Positions 27,260-35,075 of a DNA stretch of 64,000 bases are shown here, in pieces. Source of the DNA: Noviherbaspirillum soli (GTDB taxonomy: Bacteria; Pseudomonadota; Gammaproteobacteria; Burkholderiales; Burkholderiaceae_D); assembly GCF_015352955.1 (NCBI RefSeq), contig NZ_JACYOX010000007.1, positions 93,357-157,356 on the forward strand. The letters run 5' to 3'. The stretch's first letter is position 1. Every line of letters starts with the position of its first letter. A model generated the notes under the pieces. The model made no database searches and was not told the DNA's origin. It saw only the letters and a program-made list of their open reading frames with translations. Made by a program: the position numbers and the translations under genes.

Positions 27260-27460
27260 ATGAGCACCACGCATCCCAACCGCAACCGCGGCCAGGAAAC
27301 CGGCATCGAGGAATACCGCCGCAAGCAGTCCGGCGACCAGCACGACATGATCGCCGACGAGAATGCGGCCACGCCGGAGCGGCCACACCGGAACGACCGG
27401 GGCAATCTTCAGCAGGAACAGGGCGGCAAGGAGAAGAAGCGGGACGACGGTTCCGCCTGA
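27260..27460 (+). CDS. Small highly hydrophilic protein
   Basis: 66 residues, nearly all polar: rich in Arg, Asn, Gln, Glu and Asp with almost no hydrophobic residue, so probably disordered. It is taken as a real gene because AAGGAG lies 7 bases before the ATG and a GC-rich hairpin follows the stop. It resembles in composition small stress-related or DNA/RNA-associated proteins, but I do not recognise a family. It starts 71 bases after the diguanylate cyclase and could be co-transcribed. Confidence 0.6.
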   Translation: MSTTHPNRNRGQETGIEEYRRKQSGDQHDMIADENAATPERPHRNDRGNLQQEQGGKEKKRDDGSA

Positions 27461-27465
27461 GCCGG

Positions 27466-27493
27466 GCCGGGCGCCGCAGGCGCGGCGCCCGGC
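27466..27493. terminator. Hairpin between convergent genes
   Basis: A perfect 12-bp stem (27466-27477 with 27482-27493) and AGGC loop, GC-only and without a T run. Placed between two stop codons facing each other, it may slow or end transcription from both sides. Confidence 0.5.
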
Positions 27494-27499
27494 AATGCG

Positions 27500-28462
27500 T
27501 CAGTCGACGGTGACGCCGGCATCCTTGACCAGCTTGCCCAGCTTCGTCGACTCGGAACGGATCAGTTCGCCAAAGGCTTCCGGCTTGCCGCCCACGATGG
27601 GCGTACCCAGTTCTTCCCAGCGCTTCTTGAATTCAGGGTCGGCGAAGATCTCATTGATGGCCTGGTTCAGCTTGGCGATCACGGGCTTGGGCGTGGCCGC
27701 CGGCGCGACGATGCCATGCCAGCCTGAAAAGTTATAACCCGTCAGGCCGGACTCGGCCAGCGTCGGCACGTCCGGCAGCGCCGGGCTGCGGGTCGCGGTG
27801 GTCACCGCCAGCGGACGCAGCTTGCCGCTCTTGATGTACTGCACCGAACTGCCGAGAATGTCGAACATCACCTTGACATGGCCGCCCATCACGTCGGTGA
27901 GCGCCGGCCCGGCGCCCTTGTAGGGAATGTGCTGCAGCTTGAGGCCAGTGGCGGTATTGAACAGTTCACCGGCAAGGTGCTGCGGCGTGCCGTTGCCGGC
28001 CGAGGCGAAGCCCAGGTCGTTCGGCTTGCTCTTGGCGAGCGCCAGGAATTCCTTGATGTTGTTTGCCGGCACCGAAGGATGCACCTCCAGCACCAGCGGG
28101 AATGCCGAGATCTGGATGATGGGCGCGAAGTCTTTCTGCGAATCGAAGGGAATCGAGCGGTAAAGCGTCTTGTTGACCGCCATCGGGCCGCTGGCGGCAA
28201 GCAGGATGGTGTAGCCGTCGGCCGGCGACTTGGCGACGAAGTCGGTGCCGATGTTGCCGCCGGCGCCGGGACGGTTATCGATGATCACAGGCTGCTGCAG
28301 CTTGGCCTGCAGCGGCACCTGGATCATGCGCGCCATCGCGTCGGTCGGGCCGCCCGGCGGATAGGGAATGATGAACTTGATCGGCTTGGACGGATAGTCG
28401 CTGGCGCCGGCGGCAAAGGCCTGGACCAGCAGCATGGATGCGAATAGCGCTTTCTTGAGCAT
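27500..28462 (-). CDS. Bug-type substrate-binding protein of a tripartite tricarboxylate transporter
   Basis: 320 residues with a signal peptide (MLKKALFASMLLVQAFAAGAS). The mature protein opens with DYPSKPIKFIIPYPPGGPTDAMARM and has RPGAGGNIGTDFVAKSPADGYT, both hallmarks of the Bug (TctC) family of periplasmic carboxylate receptors, which are hugely expanded in Burkholderiales. No TctA/TctB membrane genes are adjacent, as is usual for orphan Bug proteins. AAGGAG precedes the ATG at 28462. It is last of three genes on the minus strand with a racemase-like and a hydroxyacyl-CoA dehydrogenase gene, so it probably captures the carboxylate those enzymes process. Confidence 0.93.
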   Translation of the reverse strand: MLKKALFASMLLVQAFAAGASDYPSKPIKFIIPYPPGGPTDAMARMIQVPLQAKLQQPVIIDNRPGAGGNIGTDFVAKSPADGYTILLAASGPMAVNKTLYRSIPFDSQKDFAPIIQISAFPLVLEVHPSVPANNIKEFLALAKSKPNDLGFASAGNGTPQHLAGELFNTATGLKLQHIPYKGAGPALTDVMGGHVKVMFDILGSSVQYIKSGKLRPLAVTTATRSPALPDVPTLAESGLTGYNFSGWHGIVAPAATPKPVIAKLNQAINEIFADPEFKKRWEELGTPIVGGKPEAFGELIRSESTKLGKLVKDAGVTVD

Positions 28463-28497
28463 TTCTTGTCTCCTTGGTTTATGTCGCAAACGGGCGG

Positions 28498-29157
28498 TCA
28501 GGCAAGCCGCCGCTTCAATGCACTTACTGCGCTGTGCACCGTGGTGAGCACGGGCAGGCCGGTGGCCTGTTCGCAGGCTTCGCGCGCGCGGGCCATGCTG
28601 AACTGGGCCAGCGCGATGGTCTTGCAGCCGGCGGCCTGCAGCAGGCGCGCCTGGGCAACGATCAGTTCATCGTGGCGCCTGGTGTCGCCGCGGTTCAGCG
28701 CATCGAGCGCGCCTTCGGCCAGCGCGCTCTGCAGCTCTACCGACTCCGGAAACTCCGGCGGCATCGATGCCAGCGTCGGCCCGAAGGTGGCGATCAGCCC
28801 GACCGGGCCGGCCGCCGTGACAGCATCGGCCACCATGGCTTCATTGGGCTTCAGCACCGGCAGGTTGGCATAGCGCCGCGCGACGGCTTCGATGCAGGGA
28901 CCGAAGGCGGAACAGGTAAACAGAATGCCCTGGGCGCCGGTGCCGACCGCGTATTCCGCCAGGTCATGAAAGCGCTGATGCATCGCCGCATCCAGGCCGC
29001 GGCCGGAAGCGGCGAGATCGGCCGACAGGGAATCGTCGAGCAGGTTCATGCGCCTGGCCTGCGGCCAGTCATGCGCCAGGGCCTGGTTGATCGGGTCCAC
29101 CGAATGGCTCAGCGCATGAATCAGCGCGATGCGTGGCATGGAAGAAGTCGTGTTCAT
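28498..29157 (-). CDS. Asp/Glu racemase superfamily protein (maleate isomerase / arylmalonate decarboxylase type)
   Basis: 219 residues. The superfamily fold is suggested by IALIHALSHSVDPINQAL at the start, the first catalytic Cys in GILFTCSAFGPCIEA (near residue 80), and GPVGLIATFGPTL. The second catalytic position reads TIALAQFSMA with no Cys, so a two-base racemase mechanism is unlikely. Members with one Cys include decarboxylases and isomerases acting on malonate-like or maleate-like acids. It lies between the Bug receptor and the hydroxyacyl-CoA dehydrogenase, 35 and 72 bases away, in one probable operon. Exact reaction unknown. Confidence 0.8.
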   Translation of the reverse strand: MNTTSSMPRIALIHALSHSVDPINQALAHDWPQARRMNLLDDSLSADLAASGRGLDAAMHQRFHDLAEYAVGTGAQGILFTCSAFGPCIEAVARRYANLPVLKPNEAMVADAVTAAGPVGLIATFGPTLASMPPEFPESVELQSALAEGALDALNRGDTRRHDELIVAQARLLQAAGCKTIALAQFSMARAREACEQATGLPVLTTVHSAVSALKRRLA

Positions 29158-29229
29158 GGAATGGGCCTGTCACTGCTTGGGTTAATGAGTCTGCACGTCG
29201 ACGTGGATCACAGTCTGTCTGCCTGCGGC

Positions 29230-30222
29230 CTATTTCTCGATCTTCGGCAGTTCTGGCGCCAGCAGCCGCAAGCCCGCCTTCAGCAGGTCGTCGTAGCGCT
29301 TGCGCTCGGCGGCAATGCTTTCCGGCGTCCATTTGAAAAAGCCTTCGCCGGTCTTCATGCCGAACTTGCCGCTGGCCAGCCGCTCGCTCAATGCCCTGGC
29401 GGGCACGGTATTGGCCGCCAGCGACGGATACATCGTGGCCGCGGCCGGGCAATGCACATCGATGCCGGCATGGTCGCGCTGCAGCACCGGCCCGGCGGCA
29501 AGGAAACGGAAGCCAAAGCCGAAGCGCACCGCGGCATCGACGTCTTCCGGCGTGGCGATGCCGGCATCGATCATCGCGAATGCCTCGCGCGCCAGCGCAT
29601 GCTGCAGGCGGTTGGCGAGGAAGCCCGGCAAGTCCTTGCGCACCAGCACCGGCACCATGCCGCAGGCGCGCATGAAAGCCGACAGCGCTTCACCCAGCGC
29701 AGCGGAGGAATGCTCGCCCAGCACGACTTCGACCAGCGGCACCAGGTGCGCCGGCATGAAGAAATGCAGGCCCAGCATGCGCTGGGCCGACGTCAGTCCT
29801 TGGGCGATCGCCGAGATCGGGAAGCTGGAGCTGTTGCTGCAGAACAGGGTGTCGGGCCTGGCGCGCTTTTCCAGTTCGGCAAACAGCGCCTGCTTCGGCG
29901 CCAGCTTTTCCGGGATGCATTCGATCACCAGGTCGACCGCCTGCCAGTCCACCTCGTCCAGCGATGCGCAGGCGCTGAGGCAGCCGCGCATGTCTTCGGC
30001 TTCCAGGCCGCGCAGGCCGCTGGTGAAATAGTCGTCCAGCGCCTGGCGCCGGGCTTCTCCCGGTTCGAGAACGATGGTTCGGCAGCCGGCGCGGGCCAGC
30101 ACCAGCGCCACATCGGCGCCCATGGTGCCGCCGCCGGCGACGAGCGCGCAGGCGCGCGACGGTTTGGGCAGGCCGCCGGCCTGCGGGGAAGCAATGGAAG
30201 TAGCAGCGTGATCGGTGTTCAT
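29230..30222 (-). CDS. 3-hydroxyacyl-CoA dehydrogenase family protein
   Basis: 330 residues. An N-terminal Rossmann domain begins ACALVAGGGTMGADVALVLARAGC, with the NAD site GGGTMG. The middle shows the family signatures CIPEKLAPKQALFAELEKRARPDTLFCSNSSSFPIS and LGLHFFMPAHLVPLVEVV, containing the catalytic-His region. The C-terminal helical domain has FLANRLQHALAREAFAMIDAGIATPEDVD and ends in GFFKW. It is the right length for a stand-alone dehydrogenase and belongs with the L-carnitine / 3-hydroxybutyryl-CoA type. It is first gene of a three-gene minus-strand unit, divergent from a LysR regulator 84 bases away. Confidence 0.9.
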   Translation of the reverse strand: MNTDHAATSIASPQAGGLPKPSRACALVAGGGTMGADVALVLARAGCRTIVLEPGEARRQALDDYFTSGLRGLEAEDMRGCLSACASLDEVDWQAVDLVIECIPEKLAPKQALFAELEKRARPDTLFCSNSSSFPISAIAQGLTSAQRMLGLHFFMPAHLVPLVEVVLGEHSSAALGEALSAFMRACGMVPVLVRKDLPGFLANRLQHALAREAFAMIDAGIATPEDVDAAVRFGFGFRFLAAGPVLQRDHAGIDVHCPAAATMYPSLAANTVPARALSERLASGKFGMKTGEGFFKWTPESIAAERKRYDDLLKAGLRLLAPELPKIEK

Positions 30223-30306
30223 GAGCCTGGACGGAGCAAGAAAAACTGCAGTCTGCCGTCGGATCTTATTTCTGTGAATCGCATATTTTCTATAAACTTA
30301 TCGATT

Positions 30307-31215
30307 ATGGAGATAAATCTTTCAGCCCGCGACATCCGCGCCTTTCTCGCCGTGGCCCAGTCGCTCAGCTTCAGCCAGGCGGCGCAGGAGATGCATCTGT
30401 CGCAATCGGCCCTGTCCACGCTGATCAGCCGGCTGGAAGGGGCAATCGGCACGCGGCTGTTCGACCGCACCACCCGCGCCGTCGCCCTGACGGCAGCCGG
30501 CGAGGTGCTGGCCGCGCAGGCCGAACAGCTGCTGTCGGACATCGAGCGCGCGGTGGTCGCGGTGCGGGACGTGGCCGCGGTGCGGCGCGGACGGGTGGCG
30601 ATTGCTGCGATGCCGTCGCTGGCGGCGCGCATCATCCCCAGGCTATTCCGCAGTTTCAGCGCAAGGCATCCGGACATCAGGCTGTCGGTGGTCGACACCC
30701 TGTCCGAGCCGGCCTTCGAACTGGTGCGCGAGGGCCGGGTGGACTTTGCGCTGACGGCCGCCAATCCCGCCTACACCGACCTCGACTATGTGCCGCTGAC
30801 CACCGACAGTTTCGTGCTGCTGGCCGCGCCCGGCCATCCGCTGGCCAGGGGCCGCGGCAAGGTGCGCTTTGCCGACACCCTGCCGTTTCCGCATATTTCG
30901 ATGTCGCGCCATACCAGCGTGCGCCAGTACGTCGAGGCCGCCGCGCTGCAGCATGGCTTCGGCTTCCACCCTGCGTATGAGGTGGATCATCTCGCCACCA
31001 TCGGCGCCATGGTGATCGAGGAACTCGGCGTGGCGGCGCTGCCGGCGCTGGCGGCCGATGTGATAGCCGACCCCGGCATCGTGCGGCGTCCGCTGGCGGA
31101 GCCGGTGATACGCCGCTCCATCGGCCTGGTGCTGCGCCGCGAAGGCTCGCTGTCGCCAGCGGCAGAGGCCATGCTGGCGATGCTCAGGCAGCAGCTGCGC
31201 AAGCCGGCCGCATAG
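30307..31215 (+). CDS. LysR family regulator of the carboxylate cluster
   Basis: 302 residues. The DNA-binding domain is standard: SARDIRAFLAVAQSLSFSQAAQEMHLSQSALSTLISRLEGAIGTRLFDRTTRAVALTAAGE. The effector domain follows (RRGRVAIAAMPSLAARIIPRL). The frame is open far upstream, but the ATG at 30307 is the only start next to the conserved domain. It is divergent from the hydroxyacyl-CoA dehydrogenase with 84 bases between, so it probably controls the dehydrogenase-racemase-Bug operon in response to its substrate. That link is positional only. Confidence 0.92.
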   Translation: MEINLSARDIRAFLAVAQSLSFSQAAQEMHLSQSALSTLISRLEGAIGTRLFDRTTRAVALTAAGEVLAAQAEQLLSDIERAVVAVRDVAAVRRGRVAIAAMPSLAARIIPRLFRSFSARHPDIRLSVVDTLSEPAFELVREGRVDFALTAANPAYTDLDYVPLTTDSFVLLAAPGHPLARGRGKVRFADTLPFPHISMSRHTSVRQYVEAAALQHGFGFHPAYEVDHLATIGAMVIEELGVAALPALAADVIADPGIVRRPLAEPVIRRSIGLVLRREGSLSPAAEAMLAMLRQQLRKPAA

Positions 31216-31420
31216 AGAGACGGGAAAGCGTTCGTCGAGTCCCGCTGCGGCCAAGCGCCATCGCGTTGGATGGCGTTCGCTGCCGACGCGCTGCTTGATG
31301 CGTCTGACCAGGATTTACCGCCCTGTGCCAGGCCACAGGCGGCAATCCAGAGCAAGGGGCGTGAGTGGCGCACGGCGATTCGAATCGAAGCATGGCCACT
31401 GCCTGTCCCTGGCAGACGAT

Positions 31421-31720
31421 TCAGAATGCCTGCAGCACCGTGCCCAGATGCTGCACCTCGGGCGGTTCGGCAAAATAGGGGCCGGCAAGGCGCCGCCATT
31501 CCTGGAAGTCGGCGCTATTGCGGAAGTCAACGGTATGGTCCTCGACGGTCTGCCAGCCGACCACCAGCGTGTACCTGTCCGGATACTCCACCGACTGTTC
31601 CAGCTGCATCGAAACGCAGCCTTTGGCCCGTTGAAACAAGGGCGCCGCCGCCTGAACCGCCGCCATGAAATTGGCGTCCTCGCCCGGCTTTACCCTGATC
31701 ACTGCCCTCTCGAAAATCAT
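31421..31720 (-). CDS. Antibiotic biosynthesis monooxygenase (ABM) domain protein
   Basis: 99 residues, a single dimeric ferredoxin-like ABM domain: MIFERAVIRVKPGEDANFMAAVQAAAPLFQRAKGCVSMQLEQSVE then YTLVVGWQTVEDHTVDFRNSADFQEWRRL. Such proteins range from cofactor-free monooxygenases to heme-degrading enzymes and simple stress proteins; no heme-binding Asn/His pattern is obvious. GGAGAG lies 7 bases before the ATG at 31720, which excludes the longer Arg-rich upstream reading. It is on the same strand as the dehydrogenase at 31994, 273 bases further upstream, and may form a loose unit with it. Confidence 0.85.
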   Translation of the reverse strand: MIFERAVIRVKPGEDANFMAAVQAAAPLFQRAKGCVSMQLEQSVEYPDRYTLVVGWQTVEDHTVDFRNSADFQEWRRLAGPYFAEPPEVQHLGTVLQAF

Positions 31721-31993
31721 TGTCGCTCTCCATGTTGGTGTTGGCGCCGATGCCGGCCTGCGAACAGGCCCGACTGCGCGCTCGCATCTTAAACGGTATC
31801 GGCTTGTCGCGGCGGGCTTGCAGGCAGGAACACGGCATGCGCAGCGACGCCGCGGCGATGCTCGCCTGCCTGGCTGCCGGACCATGGTCGGGAAACCAGG
31901 CAAATGAAATCGGGGAACATCGGATGAAGGAATGCCTGCCGCCGGCTAACCTGCACCGCGCGACCCCGGCTCACTGCCTTGCCGATGGAAAGG

Positions 31994-33049
31994 TCATGCC
32001 AGCCGTGCCGTCAATGCCTTGCCGGCGGCCTTCGTCCCCATCCGCCCGCCGACGTCGGCGGTCATTTCGCCGCAGGCAATCGCCTCTGTCGTCGCCTGCT
32101 CGATCGCCCGCGCCGCAGTGACAAACGCCTGGTCGCCACTGCGCTGCCCGTGCCAGGCCAGCAGCATGGCCGCGGACAGCACCAGCGAGGACGGATTGGC
32201 GCAATCGCGCCCGGCGATATCCGGCGCCGAGCCATGCGAAGCCTGCGCCATCGCAAAGCCGGACCCGGCGTTGAGCGACGCGCCCAGGCCCAGGCTGCCG
32301 GACAGTTCCGAGGTCAGGTCGGACAGGATGTCGCCGAACATATTGGTGGTCACGATCACATCGAAGCGCGACGGCGCGCGCACCACATGGGCCATCATGG
32401 CATCGACGATGAAGTCATTCACCGTGACATCGGGGTAGCGCTTCGCGACCTCATGGCAGGCATCGATGAACATGCCATCGCCGATCTTCAGCACATTGGC
32501 CTTGTGCACGATGCTCACATGCTGTTTGCGGGTGCGCGCCAGGGCGAAGGCCGACTCGGCGATGCGTTCGCAGCACTGGCGGGTGATCCGGCGCAGCGAG
32601 ATGGCAACGTCCTTCGTCACCAGCATCTCGCCGTTACCCTGCTCCATGTTGCGGTCGGCGTAGAAGCCTTCGGTATTTTCCCGCACCACGACCAGGTCGA
32701 ATTCGCCCACCTTGTTGGGCAGGCCGGGATAGGTGCGGGCCGGCCGGATATTGGCATACAGGTCCAGTTCCTTGCGAAAGAACTTGGAAGGATTGACCTC
32801 GCCCCTGGCTTCATCCTTCATCTCGTAAGTCGACATCGGCCCCAGCACCAGCCCATCGGCGCCGCGCACTTTCTCCAGCAGGGCAGGCGTAACCGTGGCG
32901 CCATGAACGCGCAGGCTATCCAGGCCCGCGCTGTCGTGAAGCAGTTCGAGGCCGAGTCCATGGGTACGGGAGACGGCCTGCAGCACGTCAATGGTGACGG
33001 CGCTGATCTCGGGACCAATGCCGTCGCCAGGAAGAATAACGATTTTCAT
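31994..33049 (-). CDS. Isocitrate/isopropylmalate dehydrogenase family protein
   Basis: 351 residues, the length of the NAD-dependent beta-decarboxylating dehydrogenases. The nucleotide and substrate motifs are clear: MKIVILPGDGIGPEI, YANIRPARTYPG, VVVRENTEGFYAD, the catalytic Lys in VHKANVLK, and TNMFGDILSDLTSELSGSLGLGASLN with metal-binding Asp residues. The RENTEG form fits isocitrate, homoisocitrate or tartrate/malate-type members rather than a canonical LeuB, and no leucine biosynthesis genes are near. A second family member, the tartrate dehydrogenase type at 38255, is only about 25 percent similar by eye, so the two are not recent duplicates. Confidence 0.9.
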   Translation of the reverse strand: MKIVILPGDGIGPEISAVTIDVLQAVSRTHGLGLELLHDSAGLDSLRVHGATVTPALLEKVRGADGLVLGPMSTYEMKDEARGEVNPSKFFRKELDLYANIRPARTYPGLPNKVGEFDLVVVRENTEGFYADRNMEQGNGEMLVTKDVAISLRRITRQCCERIAESAFALARTRKQHVSIVHKANVLKIGDGMFIDACHEVAKRYPDVTVNDFIVDAMMAHVVRAPSRFDVIVTTNMFGDILSDLTSELSGSLGLGASLNAGSGFAMAQASHGSAPDIAGRDCANPSSLVLSAAMLLAWHGQRSGDQAFVTAARAIEQATTEAIACGEMTADVGGRMGTKAAGKALTARLA

Positions 33050-33189
33050 AGAAGTTTATAGGCGGACGAACCAACGTCGCTTGCGCCTTACTTGTCGAGT
33101 CGGTGGAGAGGAATGATATCGCGGGATTGGTGAACGACAAGATGCGTCGCGATAAAGAGAACGTTGCGTCTGTTTCTATTGTCGCAGTT

Positions 33190-33370
33190 GCCTTTGAAGA
33201 ACGCGCAGCGACAGTTGCAGTTGCAGTTGCAGTTGCCTTTGAAGTACGCGCAGCGACAGTTGCAGTTGCCTTTGAAGTACGCGCAGCGACAGTTGCAGTT
33301 GCTTTTGAAGTACGCGCAGCGACAGTTGCAGTTGCTTTTGAAGTGGCCGTTGCCTTTGAAGTGGTCGTTG
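33190..33370. repeat. 33-bp tandem repeat (minisatellite)
   Basis: Copies begin at 33190, 33235, 33268, 33301 and 33334, each starting GCCTTTGAAG or GCTTTTGAAG and continuing with TACGCGCAGCGACA and GTTGCA hexamers. Copy one has two extra GTTGCA units, which explains the 45-base first step. The last copy breaks down into partial units. Slippage at both 33-bp and 6-bp scale is visible. Confidence 0.9.
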
Positions 33371-33394
33371 CCGTGAAATCCCGTTGAGCGCGCC

Positions 33395-33570
33395 GTGTCA
33401 GCGGTGCCCGGAGCGGATAAGGTGCGGCGTCTGTCTGAGTGTAGCGAAGCGGAGCGAGTTTAGCCGCGCCCCGCTCCGGGTGCCGCTGACACGGGCACCC
33501 CGCGCAGCGGGGCGCGATCACCGGGTCGCCTTTTCTTGCCTACTTCTTTTGGCGAAGCAAAAGAAGTAGG
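33395..33570. repeat. Multi-hairpin structured element
   Basis: Three nested or consecutive stems: a 22-bp arm pair with two mismatches (33395-33416 with 33471-33492), CCCCGC-GCA-GCGGGG (33498-33512), and a perfect 13-bp stem CCTACTTCTTTTG with a GCGAAG loop (33539-33570). From memory, the last stem resembles a sequence seen repeatedly in genomes of Burkholderiales; this needs a search. It contains no gene. Confidence 0.65.
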
Positions 33571-33716
33571 TCGCCTGCCGGGGCGAACTCCCGGCCTGGC
33601 CATGACGACAGTGCATTCGTGTTGCGTCACCCGGCAACGCAAGGGCAGCACTATCGTAGTAAAGCAATGAAAGCAATGAAAGCAATCAAAGCGATGCCAG
33701 CCCCCAATCCCCCACC

Positions 33717-34922
33717 TCAATAAGGCGACGCAGTCAACTCCCCCGACACCGCATCAACCGTCCGCCCTCCCACCCCCCGCCATTCCCCAAGATTGAACAC
33801 CGTCCTGGAGTCAGCCAGCTTCTGTACCTCCACCGTCGTCATGGTCAGCGGCTTGCCATCGACGCAACTGGTGGGCGGATTCAGCGGCCGCACGAAATAC
33901 ACCGCGCTTTCGGTGGTGGTGGACGGATTGGTCACGCGGCGCGCCGTAACGCCAGTGCCGTCGCCCTGCACCAGCAGCGCCGTCTCCACACCGATGCCGA
34001 TGCCGCGCGCAGTGCCGGTCCCGCTGCCAGCCGGCAGGATGCCGCCACTGCAGCCAGTCGTGCCGTCGGGCTTGACCAGCCGCGCGACGAAGGCAAACAA
34101 GCGGCCCATGCGGTCGCGGGTATCGAGATGGGAGTCAGTGATCAGGTTGGCCAGCGCGGGCGGCGCTATGAAGCCGGCGGTCACTGCCAGCGGCGCCGGG
34201 TCCAGCGTCATGTATTTGTTGTAAGGGTTGGACAGCGCCTGCTTCGAAGTGACCGTGCCGTTAAGGGCGGCGTAGTCGAACTGCCCCAGCACGGCCAGCC
34301 CGGCGCTGGTGCCGCCCAGCGGTATGTTCTTCGCCATCAGGTTTTTCAGCGTCGCATCGAGCCTGGTGCCTTTCCAGTAGCGGATGTAATCGGCCTGGTC
34401 GCCACCGGCGATGAAGACCGCATTGGCGCGCCCGACGATGGCATTGACCGTATCGTCATTGGCCGCCTCGACGCTGGGAATGACCAGGGTTTCCACCGAA
34501 CTCAGCCCGAGCGCGGCGCCACCTACCCACAGCTCGGCCGGCGGCGACGAGGTCGAGGAAGCATCGTTGCTGTAGTAGATGTACGGGTTATAGGCTTCGG
34601 TGCCGGTGGCGCGGATCACCACGAAGCGGCCGCCGGTTTTCGGCGTGATGCCCGCGCGGCTGATCATCCAGCGAAACGCCTCGTCCACATCCGGGCCGCC
34701 GCCCATCAGCACGAAGGACGACGCGTTCAGCGTGGACGGCGTGCTCACTGCGGCATCCGGATTGCCGGTGGCGAAGTAGCTATACGATGTAGTGGAACCG
34801 GCTTTCCTGGAACCCGCCACCGCCGCCGGCGGCGTTGCCAGCAGCAGCGCCAGGCCGGCTGCAACAAGGCCTTGTCTGGCCAGGCAACGGCCGGCGCGCA
34901 AGAGTCCAGTTCGGGTAGTCAT
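33717..34922 (-). CDS. Exported cyanophycinase-like peptidase S51 family protein
   Basis: 401 residues. A signal peptide (about 1-36, ending AAVAG) leads to a peptidase S51 domain. The nucleophile Ser is in IPLGGTSAGLAVLG, the family G-x-S-A-G elbow, and VFIAGGDQADYIRYWKGT and SSFVLMGGGPDVDEAFRWM match cyanophycinases. These enzymes cut the Asp-Arg storage polymer cyanophycin to dipeptides. The C-terminal 80 residues form an extra beta-rich part. Being exported, it would use external polymer rather than the cell's own store; no cyanophycin synthetase is in view. GGAGA precedes the ATG at 34922. Confidence 0.85.
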   Translation of the reverse strand: MTTRTGLLRAGRCLARQGLVAAGLALLLATPPAAVAGSRKAGSTTSYSYFATGNPDAAVSTPSTLNASSFVLMGGGPDVDEAFRWMISRAGITPKTGGRFVVIRATGTEAYNPYIYYSNDASSTSSPPAELWVGGAALGLSSVETLVIPSVEAANDDTVNAIVGRANAVFIAGGDQADYIRYWKGTRLDATLKNLMAKNIPLGGTSAGLAVLGQFDYAALNGTVTSKQALSNPYNKYMTLDPAPLAVTAGFIAPPALANLITDSHLDTRDRMGRLFAFVARLVKPDGTTGCSGGILPAGSGTGTARGIGIGVETALLVQGDGTGVTARRVTNPSTTTESAVYFVRPLNPPTSCVDGKPLTMTTVEVQKLADSRTVFNLGEWRGVGGRTVDAVSGELTASPY

Positions 34923-35075
34923 AGTGGGAATTCTCCGTGATTGAATGGGTGAGTGGAATGCAGCGAGAGGGCTGCCTGGAAACCACCTGCTGGAAAGGCG
35001 CTGCAAGCTGTGCCATCGACGAGCATGAACATCGATAGTCACATAAAAAAATGCCACTGGAAAGCAGCAGGCGGT

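Larger units (their letters stand above)
33050..33716. other. Non-coding region with minisatellite and multi-hairpin element
   Basis: A 667-base gap holding a 33-bp tandem repeat (33190-33370), a structured element with three hairpins (33395-33570) and a short 9-bp tandem run near 33663-33700. Frames across the repeat are open on both strands only because 33 is a multiple of three; they are not called. Confidence 0.7.

Noticed and set aside
28474..30306. Long N-terminal extension of the LysR frame
   Set aside because: It runs antisense across three minus-strand genes; the conserved LysR domain begins at the ATG at 30307.
33103..33387. Plus-strand repetitive protein with an 11-residue repeat
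   Set aside because: Open frames appear on both strands because the DNA unit is 33 bp; there is no ribosome-binding site or plausible N terminus.
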